Below, one piece after another: positions 11,544 to 23,320 of a stretch of 64,000 bases of DNA. The position numbers were made by a program, and so were the translations under genes. The notes below the pieces were generated by a model, which worked only from the letters and a program-made list of their open reading frames with translations, had not been told where the DNA came from and ran no database searches. Position 1 is the first letter of the stretch; each line of letters starts with the position of its first letter. The stretch is taken from contig CM039506.1 of assembly GCA_022432975.1 (NCBI GenBank), forward strand, positions 19,252,531 through 19,316,530, in the 5' to 3' direction. Source of the stretch: Begonia masoniana. Taxonomy: Eukaryota; Streptophyta; Magnoliopsida; Cucurbitales; Begoniaceae.

Positions 11544-14091
11544 TGTAACGACCCGAGGAGGATCATCACGTGTCATGACTTTCCTTTAAACTTATCCGTA
11601 CTTTTATACCTCTGTAATCGGTGTATATATTTTTTTTTTCTCAGACTTATATCATATCTCATCTTAACTTAAATTCGCTGAATAACCGCGTTTAGCTTTC
11701 ACTCCTGCCGATCGCTAAACGACAAACATCTAGTTGTTCTACCGGTCAGCACGTGCATCTCACATGATTCATTAAACATCTATCGGCAGGCACACATATT
11801 TGCATCTGCCGACAGTCACGTGCAACTCGTGTGACCAATAAAAACACCGTTCAATTATACAACGGAAGTCACCTACATCTGCCGATGAGAGAACAATAGA
11901 CGATGCTCTCATCTGCCGATGGCAAATACTCTATATCTGCCGATGACGTGGCATCACATCTTCCGGTAACTTAACTCACTACTCATACCGATCGCCAGAT
12001 AACAGACATTGTCGTCATCTGCCGATGGCTTAAGACAACTACATCTTCCGACAGATTAACTCACCATCTGCCGATGATACGTCCCATGTCTGCCGATGAG
12101 AGAACCATAAGCGAGGCTCTCATCTGCCGATGGCAAATACCCCTTATCTGCCGGTGACGTCAGCCGGAAGACAAATACTCTTCCTCTTCCGATGACGTTC
12201 TCCGGAAGTCAAACTTACCCGACTCCCATCACAACTCTCCTGCCGATGACGTCAGCCGGAAGACAAATACTTTTCCTCTTCCGATGACGTCCTCCGGAAG
12301 TCAAATTTACCCGACTCCCATCACAACCCTCCTGCCGATGACGTCAGCCGGAAGACAAATACTTTTCCTCTTCCGATGACGTCCTCCGGAAGACAGACTC
12401 ATTTCCTCCATCATCCCTTGGCATCAGACATCCCCCTTTTTTTTTGACTTCTATCTAGATAAATGTAAACCTCATATCTTAAATCTTAATGGCCAAAACT
12501 CATCAGAATAAATCGTGAACTCATTCAAACTCACACAGCGGAAGACTTAATTAAAATAGTTCATTTGATAACTATAGCTATATCTTCGGACTCTGAAATT
12601 AAGACAGGCAGTTTCTAAAATCCCAAATTGTTAAATAATCCGAACCTACTTGACTTGGCTTCTTAAAAACTTCATTAAAACTTATACGAGCTTTAACCAG
12701 AATTCCTCATTCGCCACCCAGCCACAGATTTCACACTGATCACCTCCAGCAACCGAGCTTAGACATTTTCATCAACTTTGAATTCCTCACCTGATATTTC
12801 TTCACCTACATCATAAGGTGTAACTGTAAGCCTAAGGCTTAGTAAGGAATGCAAACTATTATGAGTTCATGAATGCATAACTTGGAGAAAAACATGCTCA
12901 TAAGTCTTTTCTTTTCATGTACTTATCTTAATCATCATTCATAATCGTATCTCGTATTCATTGTTCATAATCATCATTCGTAGACATGCTCATATTCATC
13001 ATTCCTTTCATCATTTCATCATCATATTCTTCATTACATTATGTGGTTTAAGGGAGGATTTGTGCCGGTAAAGGGGGTTCGACAGTGAGTTTGATCATGG
13101 TCCCTACTGCGGGTCGTATTCATATGTCCTACTGCGGACTGTGACATACGCCGAACCACCCCCAACCCTCACTTAACCACGTTGCATAAGTTTTATCTTC
13201 TTATTTTATTCATGAGAAAACATATTTCAAAACATTTTCATATGCTTGAGAAGTAAAACATGATGCATAACATAAATGCACTTAATCATCGAACTAAGAC
13301 AGGGGAGAACATCAGAATAACAGAACCATATCCATCGACATTTCATCAAACATATAGCAGACAATGTTCACTAAATCTAACTTAATCCTTTGATGTAGGG
13401 CCCTATTGGCCGGAAACTTAATACATTCACTTACCTGGATTCCTTAGCAACTTGAATCACCTTCTCTTCAACTTCTTCACCTAACACATTTCACATTACA
13501 GTAGTTAAAATAAAGTCCTAAAAGTTCTAATCGAAAGTCATCCTAGAATCTAACAGCTAAGGTTCTCTGTGCAGTCTGAAATCCAAAACCGAAACAGCTA
13601 GATATAGCTATCGATTAAACGGGGTCGGTTATATAAAAGGTCCAGAATCGATTTAAGGGTGACATTACCAAATGAAGATAAAGAACGATAACCAACTGAC
13701 TCAGCCATTGAAGAGCCCGAAAGTACAAGTTCAACTGAAAACAGAGTTCTAAGTGACTACCCAGCATCTACATTGTCAAAATCTTACCTAGAATGCGGGT
13801 TATCGGAGTGGAGGCTGAAAAACCAGTTGCTGGGGAGGAAAAAGGCTCCAGAGAAGAAGGGAGTCGCCGAGAGGAAATGTCGGCTGCAGTGAGGTTTTAA
13901 ATGAGATTTAAGGTTTCCATTTTCTATTTATACCTAATCCTTCAATCTTTATTACAAAATTGCCACTCAACCTAGTTTTACTCAACTTGTAATGAATTTG
14001 CCTCAACGTTAAATTTAATCATAAAGGTTAAATAAGGGTAACAATTAGAATGGTCAGAAAAATTCACCTGGCCGAAATGTCGGGTGTTACA
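11544..14091 (-). mobile_element. Solo LTR (Ty3/Gypsy-type), minus orientation
   Basis: 2548 bp, TGTAACGACCC...GGGTGTTACA, flanked by perfect 5-bp duplications GCAGA (11539-11543 and 14092-14096). The orientation follows the shared landmark, here reversed (CACCTACATCATAAGGTG near 12805). No internal region remains, so the full element was removed by LTR-LTR recombination. It interrupts element I's LTR and is therefore younger than element I. Confidence 0.9.
11700..12410. repeat. CTGCCGATG / CCGATCG cluster with ~91-bp tandem units
   Basis: Many copies of CTGCCGAT(G/C) and CTTCCGATGACGTC. The last part (12149-12400) is about three tandem units of ~91 bp containing GACGTC and TCCGGAAG palindromes. 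It lies ~155-870 bp from the LTR 3' terminus, and the motif is shared with 22815-23310. Confidence 0.85.
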
Positions 14092-14380
14092 GCAGAAGTG
14101 AGCTGGATCGGCATCAATCGATTAGGAGTAGTGTTTATTTTTATTTTCAGCATTTCGTGAAATGTAAGAACATATTTTGGATATTGCTATATATTTGGGT
14201 TTGTACTATCTTTATTAATTCCAGTTTTTCTGTTATTGTTCGTTTCTCATATTTGTTACATTGAGGAGTCTTGGATCATTGCAAAAAATTCCGCACTCAG
14301 CCTTAGGCTAGACGGTGGACCTCCCCGAGGTTGATCGTTTAGCTTAGCGTTTCTGTCCGGCCCCCTTTTGGGTCGTGACA

Positions 14381-14498
14381 TTTAGGGCTTGCAAACCCAT
14401 GCACAAAAACTCCACAATTCATGGCTAACTAAAACTAAATTGCATAAAAATGCATAATCATTCCTTCTCTTACCTTAAATCTCTCTTTAAGAGAGTTT
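14381..14498 (-). repeat. Element A-type LTR fragment (between two insertions)
   Basis: The first ~55 bp repeat 5724-5777 almost exactly (GGGCTTGCAAACCCATG and following), so this is the same LTR family as 3418-5777. After the solo LTR the sequence resumes at 17109. The overlap with the left piece is too long for a target-site duplication. Confidence 0.7.
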
Positions 14499-17108
14499 TG
14501 TAACACCCGAGTTTTTCGGGTTTTCGCTCCAAGGATATTTTCGTAAATAAGAAATATAGGTCCGTATAGCGAGCGAGAGGTGTTATTAGTGTCCTAGGGA
14601 TTTATGGGGATTTTTAGAAGAATAAATAAATGTTTAGAAACCCATATCGATAGTGTAACGTTAGAGTTCCGTTTTTGGCCCTATAATGTTTCAATTGGTA
14701 AAAATAGTAAATTAGATCCGATTGTCAAATAGAGAGTTTTGTTAGAACCCTAAGAAAAAGTTGGAATATTTGGAGGAATAAGGGAGTTTCGGGAAACCAA
14801 ACCAATAGAGGAATTGTTAATGAATTAAGGGAATTGAACTAAGGGCAAAATGGTAATTTAGGAAGTCAAATTTTTATAAAACCTAAAACTCCTCCTTTTC
14901 TTTTCATTTCCCTCTCTCCAGACGTTTTTCTCCTCCCTCTCTTCGCGATTTCATTTCTCCTCCATCGCCTATCACTTACGTTTCGATTCCCGGCGAGTTT
15001 CTCTTCAGATTTTTTCAACAAATCAACCCTCTAGGTAAGTTCTTTACCTTGGGCTCGCTTAGTTGTCGTTTTAGGGCACTATTCGGTTAGGGCTAATTCG
15101 AGTTAGGGTTGAACAAATGGAGGTTTTGGTAGAAATCGATAGTTTGACAATATTAATGCCCAATAATGTTGTATTTATGATTGTCATGGTGGTTGGTGTG
15201 AATTAATGGTGTGGGTTAGTGTTTAAGGATAAGTTTTGGTTGTTGGAAGGTTGTTGGAAGCCATTAATGGAGTTTTTGAGCTAGAGAGCATAATGTGCTC
15301 GACGAAATGCCCGAACGAAGTGAATAAGAGTTTTAGGGAAAATTGTCTTAGCTCGGGATTTCGTTTAGTTTTGATTTTTATAACATAGGGTCGATACTAA
15401 CGACGTGTTATGAAACGCCTTAGGTAACCCAAGCTCTCAAAGGACGGTGCTCGGCATAGCTAGGACTCCAGGTAAGTGGGTGTTAGGTTTCCGGCCCTTC
15501 AGACCCTACATTGTATCGATGTTAGGTTTTATGATGTTTTTTGATTGTGGGGCTTAACCTAGCCGGGTAGCCTAGGATGTTCCCTATTAGTACTCAGTTA
15601 GGTTTGTATATGAGTAAGATTCGTTTAAGTGTGCTATGAACGGTTAGATGATTGTTCGGAGTCTCTTTCTTCACGCATCATGTTCTTCCCTTATGATTTA
15701 ATGAAGTGTTTTGCATGCACGTTTTCAAGTAACGAAGTAAAGTAAATGATGTTAAATGAAGTTGGAGGATGAGTAGGACACGGGGCACGTAAATGGCAAC
15801 TCAGGGCATGATAATATGTTAATGGCAACTCAGTGCAAGTGTTGGTCTACTGGGTAGACGGGTGGTGCCGGTGCCTACTCATGCCTAATGATATATATGT
15901 ATATGTTATGTAAAGTAAATAAATGAAAAACGAACATGTTTTGAAAGACCATGCATTATGTATTCTCATGTTTTAGTACACCTCCTTACTAAGCATTAGG
16001 CTTAATGTGTTTATCGTATGATGTAGGTGACGAGCAAGAAGGTGAGGAACCTCTTCCTGATGATCACGCATAGATGGTCGGTAGATTGAGCTCGTGGCGA
16101 CGGGGCGTGTTTTGGTTAGGCTGGATGATCCGTGGGTATACTCCGAGCGCTTTGTGGTAAATAGGTGTGTTTTGGATTGATTTTGGATGATAATTTTAGG
16201 ACATATAGAGAGGTTTGATATTTTGGTAATTGTATAGTGGATGTAAGCTTGGAGTAAAGTCGTTTAGAATGATTCGAGGAACGTTATTGTTTTGATAATA
16301 CTTTATGGAATTTCCGCTTTTATGTTTAACTTTGGTGTTATGAATTAGATAGAATGATATTTGATGATTTTTAGGTATTTTAGGTTGTATGGATTAGCTC
16401 GGTTTTTAGAGCGATCCACGCGGTTCATTTTCATGAAATTTTAACACGGATTTAGGTACGTTTGAGTCGGGTTTTTCGGGAGATTGAAGTATGGTGTGTT
16501 TAACGTGGTTGGGAATGTTTTTGGTGGGTTAAATGTGAAGAGGAGGTGTTAGAAAAGGGAAAGAATTGGTTAAGTGTAGAAGTGGAGGGGAAGTGTAGAA
16601 GTGGAGGGGGAGGGGCGCAAGTGGGCGCGCGGCCAGGCGCTGGTGCGCGCTGGCCAGGCACGCGCGCGGGGTGCTCGCGCCAGGAAGGTGTCCTGGCAAA
16701 CGATCGCCTTGGGTGGCGATTGTTCGCCACTCGTGGCGAACGATCGACTCTGTCGCATGCCGTGCGTGGTTGCACGCTGGGCGCTCGCGATCGCTGAGCA
16801 TTCGCGATCGCTGGGCGATCCTACGGGGTGAATGATCGCCCCAAATTTGGGCGATCGATCGCCCCTCGTTTTTCCTTCTCTGGCGACTGATCGCCAGTAA
16901 GGAAGGGCGATCAGTCGCCCCTCCTATGGCTGGCTTTTGACGGTTTGCCTCCTCTATTTTTATTGAGTTTAATATTTGGTTTTTTTTAGTTTGTTAAAGT
17001 GTTTAAAAAAAAAACAGAGAGAAACTTGGTACGTCTAATTGAGGGTTTAACGTTAAGATTACGTAATGATCTTTCCGTGGCGGCCCTGACCTGGTTGGGG
17101 TCGTCACA
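14499..17108 (+). mobile_element. Solo LTR (Ty3/Gypsy-type), plus orientation
   Basis: 2610 bp, TGTAACACCCGAG...GGTCGTCACA, flanked by perfect 5-bp duplications AGTTT (14494-14498 and 17109-17113). Landmarks in order: a CTAGGTAAG donor-like site near 15031, CCAGGTAAGTGGGTGTTAGG near 15469, GATGTAGGTGACGAG near 16021, and a GGCGATCGATCGCC cluster near the 3' end. It is the same family as the element B LTR. Confidence 0.92.
16620..16922. repeat. GGCGATC-type palindrome cluster (solo LTR)
   Basis: GC-rich (GCGCGC) block followed by GGCGATCGATCGCC, GGCGAACGATCG, GGCGACTGATCGCC and GGGCGATCAGTCGCCC units, alternating as imperfect inverted repeats. 185-490 bp before the LTR 3' end. Confidence 0.9.
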
Positions 17109-17356
17109 AGTTTGGAGCTTGAAGGTTGGCTTCAATGGTGGATGGCGCCGTGAGGAAGAAAGGAAGAAGGAGAAGGCTAGATTTAGTTTTTAGTTTTTAA
17201 TCTTATAAACTTCAATTTATGCCTAATTACCTAATTTGGCACATATATCTTTCTCTTTCTTAAAATGCCCCATATCTTTAATCATCTTATTTATATATAC
17301 TTTAAAGTTCGTACAATAATTTAGAGACAAAATGTATAAAATTTATGGGTATTACA
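17109..17356 (-). repeat. Element A 3' LTR, proximal end
   Basis: On the minus strand this begins TGTAATACCC right after the polypurine tract of element A's pol, so it is the start of the 3' LTR. It runs into the solo-LTR insertion at 17109 and continues at 14498. Confidence 0.75.
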
Positions 17357-17373
17357 ATCCACCATCCTTAAAC
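17357..17373 (-). promoter_or_regulatory. Polypurine tract of element A
   Basis: On the minus strand GTTTAAGGATGGTGGAT immediately precedes the LTR start; GGGGACAAAATTTT upstream is typical of Tekay-type elements. Confidence 0.75.
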
Positions 17374-17396
17374 AAAATTTTGTCCCCAAAATTTGC

Positions 17397-18660
17397 TTAT
17401 ACAAAAAACTCAGGATATCTATTGATCATATCTTGTTGTCTTTTCCACGTGGCTTCCTCCACACCGTGATTTTACAACAAAACCTTCACTAGTGGAATCT
17501 TCTTGTTGCGTAGCACTTTGATTAAAGATTCGAGGATCTTGACTAGCTTTTCATCATATGTTAGAGTCGGTTGAACTTCAATTTCTATTGTCTCTACAAC
17601 GTGAGATGGATCCCATATACACTTCTGGAGCATAGATACGTGAAATACATTGTGAATTCCATCCATGGATGCCGGAAGTCGTAACCTATAGGCCATCTTC
17701 CCAATTCTTTTCACAATGGGGAAAGGTCCCACGTAACGAGGACTAAACTTCCCTTTTCTTCCAAATTGCATAACTCCTTCGAATAGAGATATTTTTAGAA
17801 ATACCTCGTCTACTTCATTGAATTCCAACTCCCTTCGCATTTGATCTGCATAACTTTTCTGACGACTTTGAGTTGTCTCAATCTGTTGTTTGATAATGGC
17901 AATCTTCTCCGTAGTTTGTTGTAGAATATCAGGGCCAATTAAACTAGTTTTGCCAACTTCATCCCAATACAGAGGAGACCTACATTTTCTTCCATATAAT
18001 GCTTCATAAGGAGTCATACCGATTGTAGCTTGAAAGCTATTGTTGTACGAGAACTCGATTAGTGGTAAATACTTACTCTACGAACCTTGAAATTCCAACA
18101 CACAAACTCTAAGTATATCCTCCAGAATTTGATTTGTTCTTTCTGTCTGTCCATCGGTCTGAGGATGAAAAGTATTGCTGAAATTCAGTTGAGTTTTCAT
18201 AGCTTTATGCAGACTTTTCCAGAATTTAGAAGTGAATCTTGGATCCCTGTAAGAAACAATCGAAACAGAAACCCCATGCAGCCTGACAATTTCCTAAACA
18301 TAAAGCTTTGCAAGCTGATCCATGGAATACGTCATCTTGACTGGTAGAAAATGGGCCAACTTTGTCAAACGGTCCACTATAACCCAGATTCCGTCGTGCC
18401 CTTTCGTAGTTCTAGGCAGTCCTACAATGAAATCTATAAAAATCTATTCCAATTTCCATTTTGGAATCGGCTGGGGTTGTAAAGTTCTTGCTGGCCTTTG
18501 GTGCTCTACTTTAACCTGTGGATAGATTAAACAAGTTTCCACGTACCTAGCAACTTTTCTTTTCATATTAGGCCACCAGAAGTGCTGTTTCAAGTCTCTA
18601 TACATCTTTGTGCTACCAGGATGTACAGAGAACATCGATGAATGAGCCTATGATAAAATC
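17397..18660 (-). pseudogene. Element A: integrase-chromodomain remnant
   Basis: Minus-strand integrase zinc finger (HPGSTKMYRDLKQHFWWPNMK, CLIYPQVKVEH; the second Cys of the finger is replaced by Tyr), a frameshifted core, then the C-terminal block 17472-18017 (PYEALYGRKCRSPLYWDEVG, FSPRYVGPFPIVKRIGK, HNVFHVSML) and the chromodomain start (VKILESLIKVLRNKKIPLVKVL), which is cut by a stop near 17476 before ATWKRQQDM. Conservation is high but stops and frameshifts are frequent. The family matches element H. Confidence 0.88.
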
Positions 18661-20160
18661 TCATTCTTTAGAGATATTATCAGGAACGTACCACTTATTC
18701 TTGAACTTTAGAATTTCATCACCCAAATAACTGAAATCAGAAGAAGCCTCCCTCATATGGCTCAGTATCTCACTCTTTTCTTTTGAATCTGCCTTCTGTG
18801 CTTCCTTTATTTTATCTAGAAGGGTTGGTTTTAGTGAAATAGCCATAAGCATAGCTAACAATTCTGTAATGATTTCCACATTGAATCTTGAAATCTCCGA
18901 TTTCAGCATTACAGACATTGTTGAAAGTGAAGGTGGACTCATCGTAAGCATTCTACTTAAAGCATCTGCGACCTTATTTGCCTTTCCTAGGTGATATTTT
19001 ATCTCAAAATCATAATCCTTGACAAATTCTAACCACCTTCGTCATCGCATATTCAACTCTTTATGCGTAAACAAATACTTCAGGCTTTTATGATCAGAGA
19101 ACACCTTGCATTGTTGACCATATAAATAATGCCTCCATATCTTCAACGCAAAGACAATTGCTGCTAATTAAAGGTCATGTGTCAAATAGTTCTGTTCATA
19201 TGTCTTCAATTTTCGAGACACGTACGCAATAAATTTCCCTTCTTGCATTAGCACGCATCCCAACCCGATCTTAGAGGCATCGTAGTATATACTGAACTTA
19301 TCACCTTTAACTGGCAGTGTTAAAACTGGAGCTGTAGTTAATTTTTGTTTAAGCTCTTGAACACTCTTATCACACTAAGTTGACCAAATAAACCTCACAT
19401 TCTTCCTTGCAAACGTGATAAAGGAAATGCAATTCTTGAAAATCCTTCTATGAACTTCCGATAATATCTAGCCAATCCTAGAAATCCACGTATTTCTCGT
19501 ACATTTTTAGGCTGCGACTAATCTCTAACGACCTGAATCTTGGTCGGATCTACAGAAATTCCTTCTTGAGATATAACATGACCAAGAAAATCGATCCTGT
19601 TCAGCCAAAATTCACATTTGGAAAACTTCGGGTATAGTTGATGTCGCTTCAAAATTTTCAAAATAATTATCAATTGCTCCTCATGTTCCTCCTTCGTTCT
19701 TGAATAGACCAAGATGTCATCATTGAAGATGACGACAAACTTGTCTAAATACTCCTTAAACACTCGATTCATCAGGTCCATGAAGGCTGCAGAAGCATTT
19801 GTAAGTCCAAAAGTCATTACTAAAAACTCAAAATGCCCAAACCTCGTACGAAATGTCGTCTTTTGGATATCTTCCCTTTTAACTCTCAACTGAAAATAAC
19901 TCGAACGTAAGTCGATCCTTGAGAATACTCAGGCACCCTGCAGTTGATCAAACAAGTCGTCTATCTGTGGCAGGGGATACTTGTTCTTTACTATCAACTT
20001 GTTCAACTCTCTGTAGTCGATATACATTCTGAGAGTTCCGTCTTTCTTTTTGACAAAAAGAACTGGCGCTCCCCACGGAGAAAAACTAGGTCGGATGAAT
20101 CCCTTGTCCAACAATTCTTCTAACTGAGATTTCAACTCCTTCTGTTTGGCAGGCGCCAAT
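18661..20160 (-). pseudogene. Element A: reverse transcriptase-RNase H remnant
   Basis: Minus strand. RT begins [26 protein letters not shown] (to 20160) and continues with [10 protein letters not shown] and [13 protein letters not shown] second frame (19518-19889) has [22 protein letters not shown] and the catalytic F-N-D-D (normally Y/F-x-DD), then [11 protein letters not shown] and [13 protein letters not shown]. RNase H (about 18950-19450) is badly broken. The RT start is separated from the protease end (34249) by the 14-kb insertion block, and roughly 20 bp of coding sequence is missing at the break. Confidence 0.88.
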
Positions 20161-21284
20161 CTTGTAACGCCCAGAAACTTTGGCTATGGGTTTTGAGCCT
20201 ATGGTTTCCGGGTTGTTAATTTTTAAGTCTTATAAAATTTTAATTCGTAGAAATAATAAATTAAGTCCAAATGGTGAACGAGAAGTTTTATTAGGACCCT
20301 AGGGATAAATAGAAATATTTGGTGAAATAAAATAATTATGGAGAAACTAAATTGATAGGTTGATTTAAAGGATTTAAGCAAGGAAATAATAAAAGGGCAT
20401 TTAGGTAATTTGTTTAAATCAAATTCTTATTTAATAAGAAAACCCACTATTTTCCTCACTTTTCTCTCCCTCCTCACTTTTCCCTCTCCCTCGCGATCTC
20501 CCTCTCCTTCATCGCCATCTCCAACGATCGACCAACTCCTCCATTGTTGGCGGTTTTTCCTTCAAGTTTCTTCAACAAATCAACCCTCCAAGTAAGCTCT
20601 ATGCTTTAGTCAAGTTAGTAGTCGTTTTTGGAGTGGTTTTGGTTTAGCGTTTGTGAAGAAATTTAGGGATTTCGTTAGAAATCGATAGGGCTGTTAATTT
20701 ATTACTCATTGATGATATAATGGTGGTTATTTAAGTGAGTTTGTCAAATTTATGATGTTTGTAGTTGATTAGAATTAATGTTGGTTGTTGAAGGTGGTTG
20801 GAGAAAAACATTAATGGAGTTTTTGAAGTTAGTGAGCACCAAGTGCTCGATGAAATGCCCAAATGATGTGGATTAGAGTTTTTGGAAAATTTACCTTAGC
20901 TCGGGATTTTGTTTAGCTTTGAAATTAACGATTTAGAGTTAATACTAACGACGTGCTATGAAACTGCTTTAGGTAACCCAAGCTCAAGGACGGTGCTCGA
21001 CATATTTAGGACTCTAGGTAAGTGAGTGTTAGGTTTTTCCGGCCACTAAGGCCTTACGTCGTAACGATGTTGATAATGTTGGTTGTGATGAAGTTAGGTA
21101 GTTACGGGGGTTGGTGGTAAGATGGGTAGCTTAGAGTAGTGCCCTAGCGATTAGTTAGTGGTCGTTTGATAGGTGTTTTCTTCACGTATGTCACTCTTCA
21201 TGCATCATGTTTTATTAAAGTGCATACGAACTATTTATGAGCATGTTTTATGAAACGTCGAATTAAAGAACGATCATGAATTCT

Positions 21285-21425
21285 GATTGATGTATGTTCT
21301 CACGGGGCAAGTCATGTGTTCTCACGGGGCAAGTCATGTATGTTCTCACGGGGCAAGTCAAGTATGTTCTCACAGGGCAAGTCATGTGTGTCTTACGGGG
21401 CAAGTTCTGATTCTCACGGGGCAAG
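21285..21425. repeat. CTCACGGGGCAAGTCATG minisatellite
   Basis: Six to seven units of ~20-25 bp (TTCTCACGGGGCAAGTCATG and variants) inside element B's LTR; the open frames here are products of the repeat. Confidence 0.9.
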
Positions 21426-22097
21426 AAAATGGGTTAACGAAACGAAACAAAGTTGTTTTACAAATGTCATGCATATATGTAATGTTAAGTATAGTACACT
21501 CTTTACTAAGCATTAGGCTTAATGTATTTATCGTATGATGTAGGTGACGAGAACGAAGGTGAGGAACCTCTTTACGATGGTCAAGCGTAGTTGGCCGATG
21601 GACGGAGCTCGTGGCGGCGGGGCGTGTTTTGGCTAGGCTGGTTGACTCATGGTTAGACATTTTTGAGAGTTTTTGGTGATGTTTGGGGTAATGGTGAATT
21701 AGATAGATTTATCGTAGAATTTGATACGTTTTAGGATGTTTGATGACTGAACCGATAGTATATTGCATTTTGTTTTACTTTGGACGTTTTTTGTTCAAAC
21801 AGGAAGGAAATGTTAAACTTTTAAACGGAACCACGCTGTTTGTTTTTATGAAATTTGAGTACGTTTAAAGTAAATTGTGTCGGTTTTGAGCATTTGGGTA
21901 AATGTTATGTTTGAAGTGTATTTATGGGATGTAAGTAAAGATTGTGTGAAGAAGTAGTGAGAAAAGTGAAGAGCTTGTGTGTTGTATGTTTTAGTGTTAA
22001 GAATGTGGCGTGCAGGGCGTGGGAAGAAGGAAAGAAGAAAGAAGGGGGGGGGGGGGGGGAGGAAAAGCTATGCTCTCTGGAGAAATTCCAGAGAGCA

Positions 22098-22212
22098 TGG
22101 CGATTGCTCGCCTCTCCCCCTGCCTGGCAATCGCCAATGGGCGATTGCTCGCCAGGGGCAATCGCCCAATGGCGATCAATCGCCAGTTTTTCTGGCGATT
22201 GATCGCAACCTG
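22098..22212. repeat. GGCGAT palindrome cluster (element B LTR)
   Basis: Units GGCGATTGCTCGCC, GGCAATCGCC, GGCGATCAATCGCC and GGCGATTGATCG in tandem, 255-370 bp before the LTR 3' end. Confidence 0.9.
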
Positions 22213-22469
22213 TTCTGTCGCCCTTTAAAAAAAAAAAGAATAAGAATAAAGATTTTAATTATATTCTTTTAGTTTTTATAGTTTAAGTTAATGGTTTTAA
22301 GATTAATTTAGATGGTTTTTATAATAATTTTTAAACGTCGTTAACATTTTCAATTCCGACTTTAAAAGTTTTATTTCCGCTCAAAAGTCAGATTTAGAGT
22401 TTGTAGGTATATAAAAAAAAAAATTAGTTCGAAAATGAATAAGGGTACGGGTAAGGGTTGTGACAGTTA

Positions 22470-22481
22470 TGGTATCAGAGA
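22470..22481 (+). promoter_or_regulatory. Primer-binding site of element B
   Basis: TGGTATCAGAGA, matching tRNA-iMet complement for 11 bases, downstream of the 5' LTR. Confidence 0.85.
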
Positions 22482-22552
22482 GATGGAGTTTTAAAAGCGA
22501 TTTTGTGATTTGCTTGCCAAACACACCGCCGTACGGGAACTCTCCATCGACT

Positions 22553-22616
22553 GTAAGTGTTTAAGTTTAAGTACGATTCTTAGATATTTATTGTTTTGTA
22601 CTGTTAATGTGTTTAG
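22553..22616 (+). other. Putative 64-nt leader intron of element B
   Basis: GTAAGT at 22553 and TTTAG at 22616, just 13 bp before the gag ATG. The same arrangement occurs in elements A, C and H. Inference from sequence only. Confidence 0.4.
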
Positions 22617-22629
22617 GAGTAAGAAAAAA

Positions 22630-22668
22630 ATGCCGAAAGCACCTAGACCACCTCCAGAGAACCCTATG
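22630..22668 (+). pseudogene. Element B gag, first 13 codons
   Basis: An open start MPKAPRPPPENPM follows the leader, resembling the Pro/Arg-rich start of chromovirus gag. It is cut at 22669 by a sequence starting TGTAACAACC, i.e. another LTR. Confidence 0.5.
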
Positions 22669-23320
22669 TGTAACAACCCCAAGGGGATTGCCACATAATT
22701 CATAACTCAACCTCTTAATCATCTTATTCTTACCTTCTGTACCTTGATCACTATTAGTATCATCATTATTATTACCCCATTTTTATTTTTTTCATAAACA
22801 TATCTCTTAAACTGCATCTGCCGATAGAATAGTAAACTCGCATCGGCTGATGGTCACGTGCCCACCACGCGACACCCGTTTCCCCATCCAGTAGAGGTCA
22901 TCTACCAATCACTAGACGACAAGCAACATTACTGTCAAGCATTGAACTCGCTTCTGCAGATGACTTTTGACAGTAAACATTACATAATCACTTGCTCCTG
23001 CCGATCGCTAAACGACAAGCATTGAGCTCGCTCCTACCGATGACTATTTGACAATAAACATTACACAAACTCTTGCTCCTGCCGATCGCTAAACGACTAG
23101 CATTGAGCTCGCTCCTACCGATGACTATTTGACAATAAACATCACACAAACTCTTGCTCCTGCCGATCGCTAAACGACAAGCATTGAGCTCGCTCCTACC
23201 GATGACTATTTGACAATAAACATTACATAAACTCTTGCTCCTGCCGATCGCTAAACGACAAGCATTGAGCTCGCTCCTACCGATGACTATTTGACAATAA
23301 ACATCACACTGATTTTTTCT
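22669..23320 (-). repeat. Partial LTR inserted in element B gag, minus orientation
   Basis: Starts TGTAACAACCCC on the plus strand. Motif content (CTGCCGATCGCTAAACGACA) matches the minus-strand solo LTR at 11544-14091, so it is probably the 3' end of a related LTR. The other end and the TSD partner of CTATG (22664-22668) are not visible before the assembly gap. Confidence 0.6.
22900..23310. repeat. 81-bp tandem repeat with CCGATCG motif
   Basis: CCGATCGCTAAACGA recurs at 23001, 23082, 23163 and 23244, exactly 81 bp apart, with near-identical units and a degenerate unit before them. Confidence 0.92.

Larger units (their letters stand above)
8540..14380 (+). repeat. Element I 3' LTR, split by a solo LTR
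   Basis: Starts TGTAAAATCC after the PPT and ends GGTCGTGACA at 14380. Removing the 2548-bp solo LTR at 11544-14091 and one 5-bp TSD leaves about 3.29 kb. It contains a leader-like GA/CT-rich part with a GGTAAG donor-like site near 9092, a block of GTTGAC/GTCAAC motifs (9286-9700), and a short direct duplication (11026-11162). No second copy of this LTR exists here because the 5' half of element I is lost. Confidence 0.8.
20163..22465 (+). repeat. Element B 5' LTR (Ty3/Gypsy, plus)
   Basis: 2303 bp, TGTAACGCCC...GGTTGTGACA, followed four bases later by a primer-binding site. Related to the solo LTR 14499-17108 (same AAGCATTAGGCTTAATGT block at 21507, same GATGTAGGTGACGAG at 21537). It contains a short minisatellite (21285-21425), a poly-G run (about 22046-22059) and a palindrome cluster. 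The 3' LTR of element B is not seen. Confidence 0.85.

Noticed and set aside
16500..16831. Several overlapping open frames with Arg/Ala-rich products
   Set aside because: All overlap the GCGCGC and GGCGATCGATCGCC cluster of a solo LTR; stop-poor composition explains them.
16700..16922. GCGATCGC-rich sequence as a sign of cyanobacterial (HIP1-type) contamination
   Set aside because: The motif occurs inside LTRs with target duplications and recurs at the same LTR position in five plant elements.
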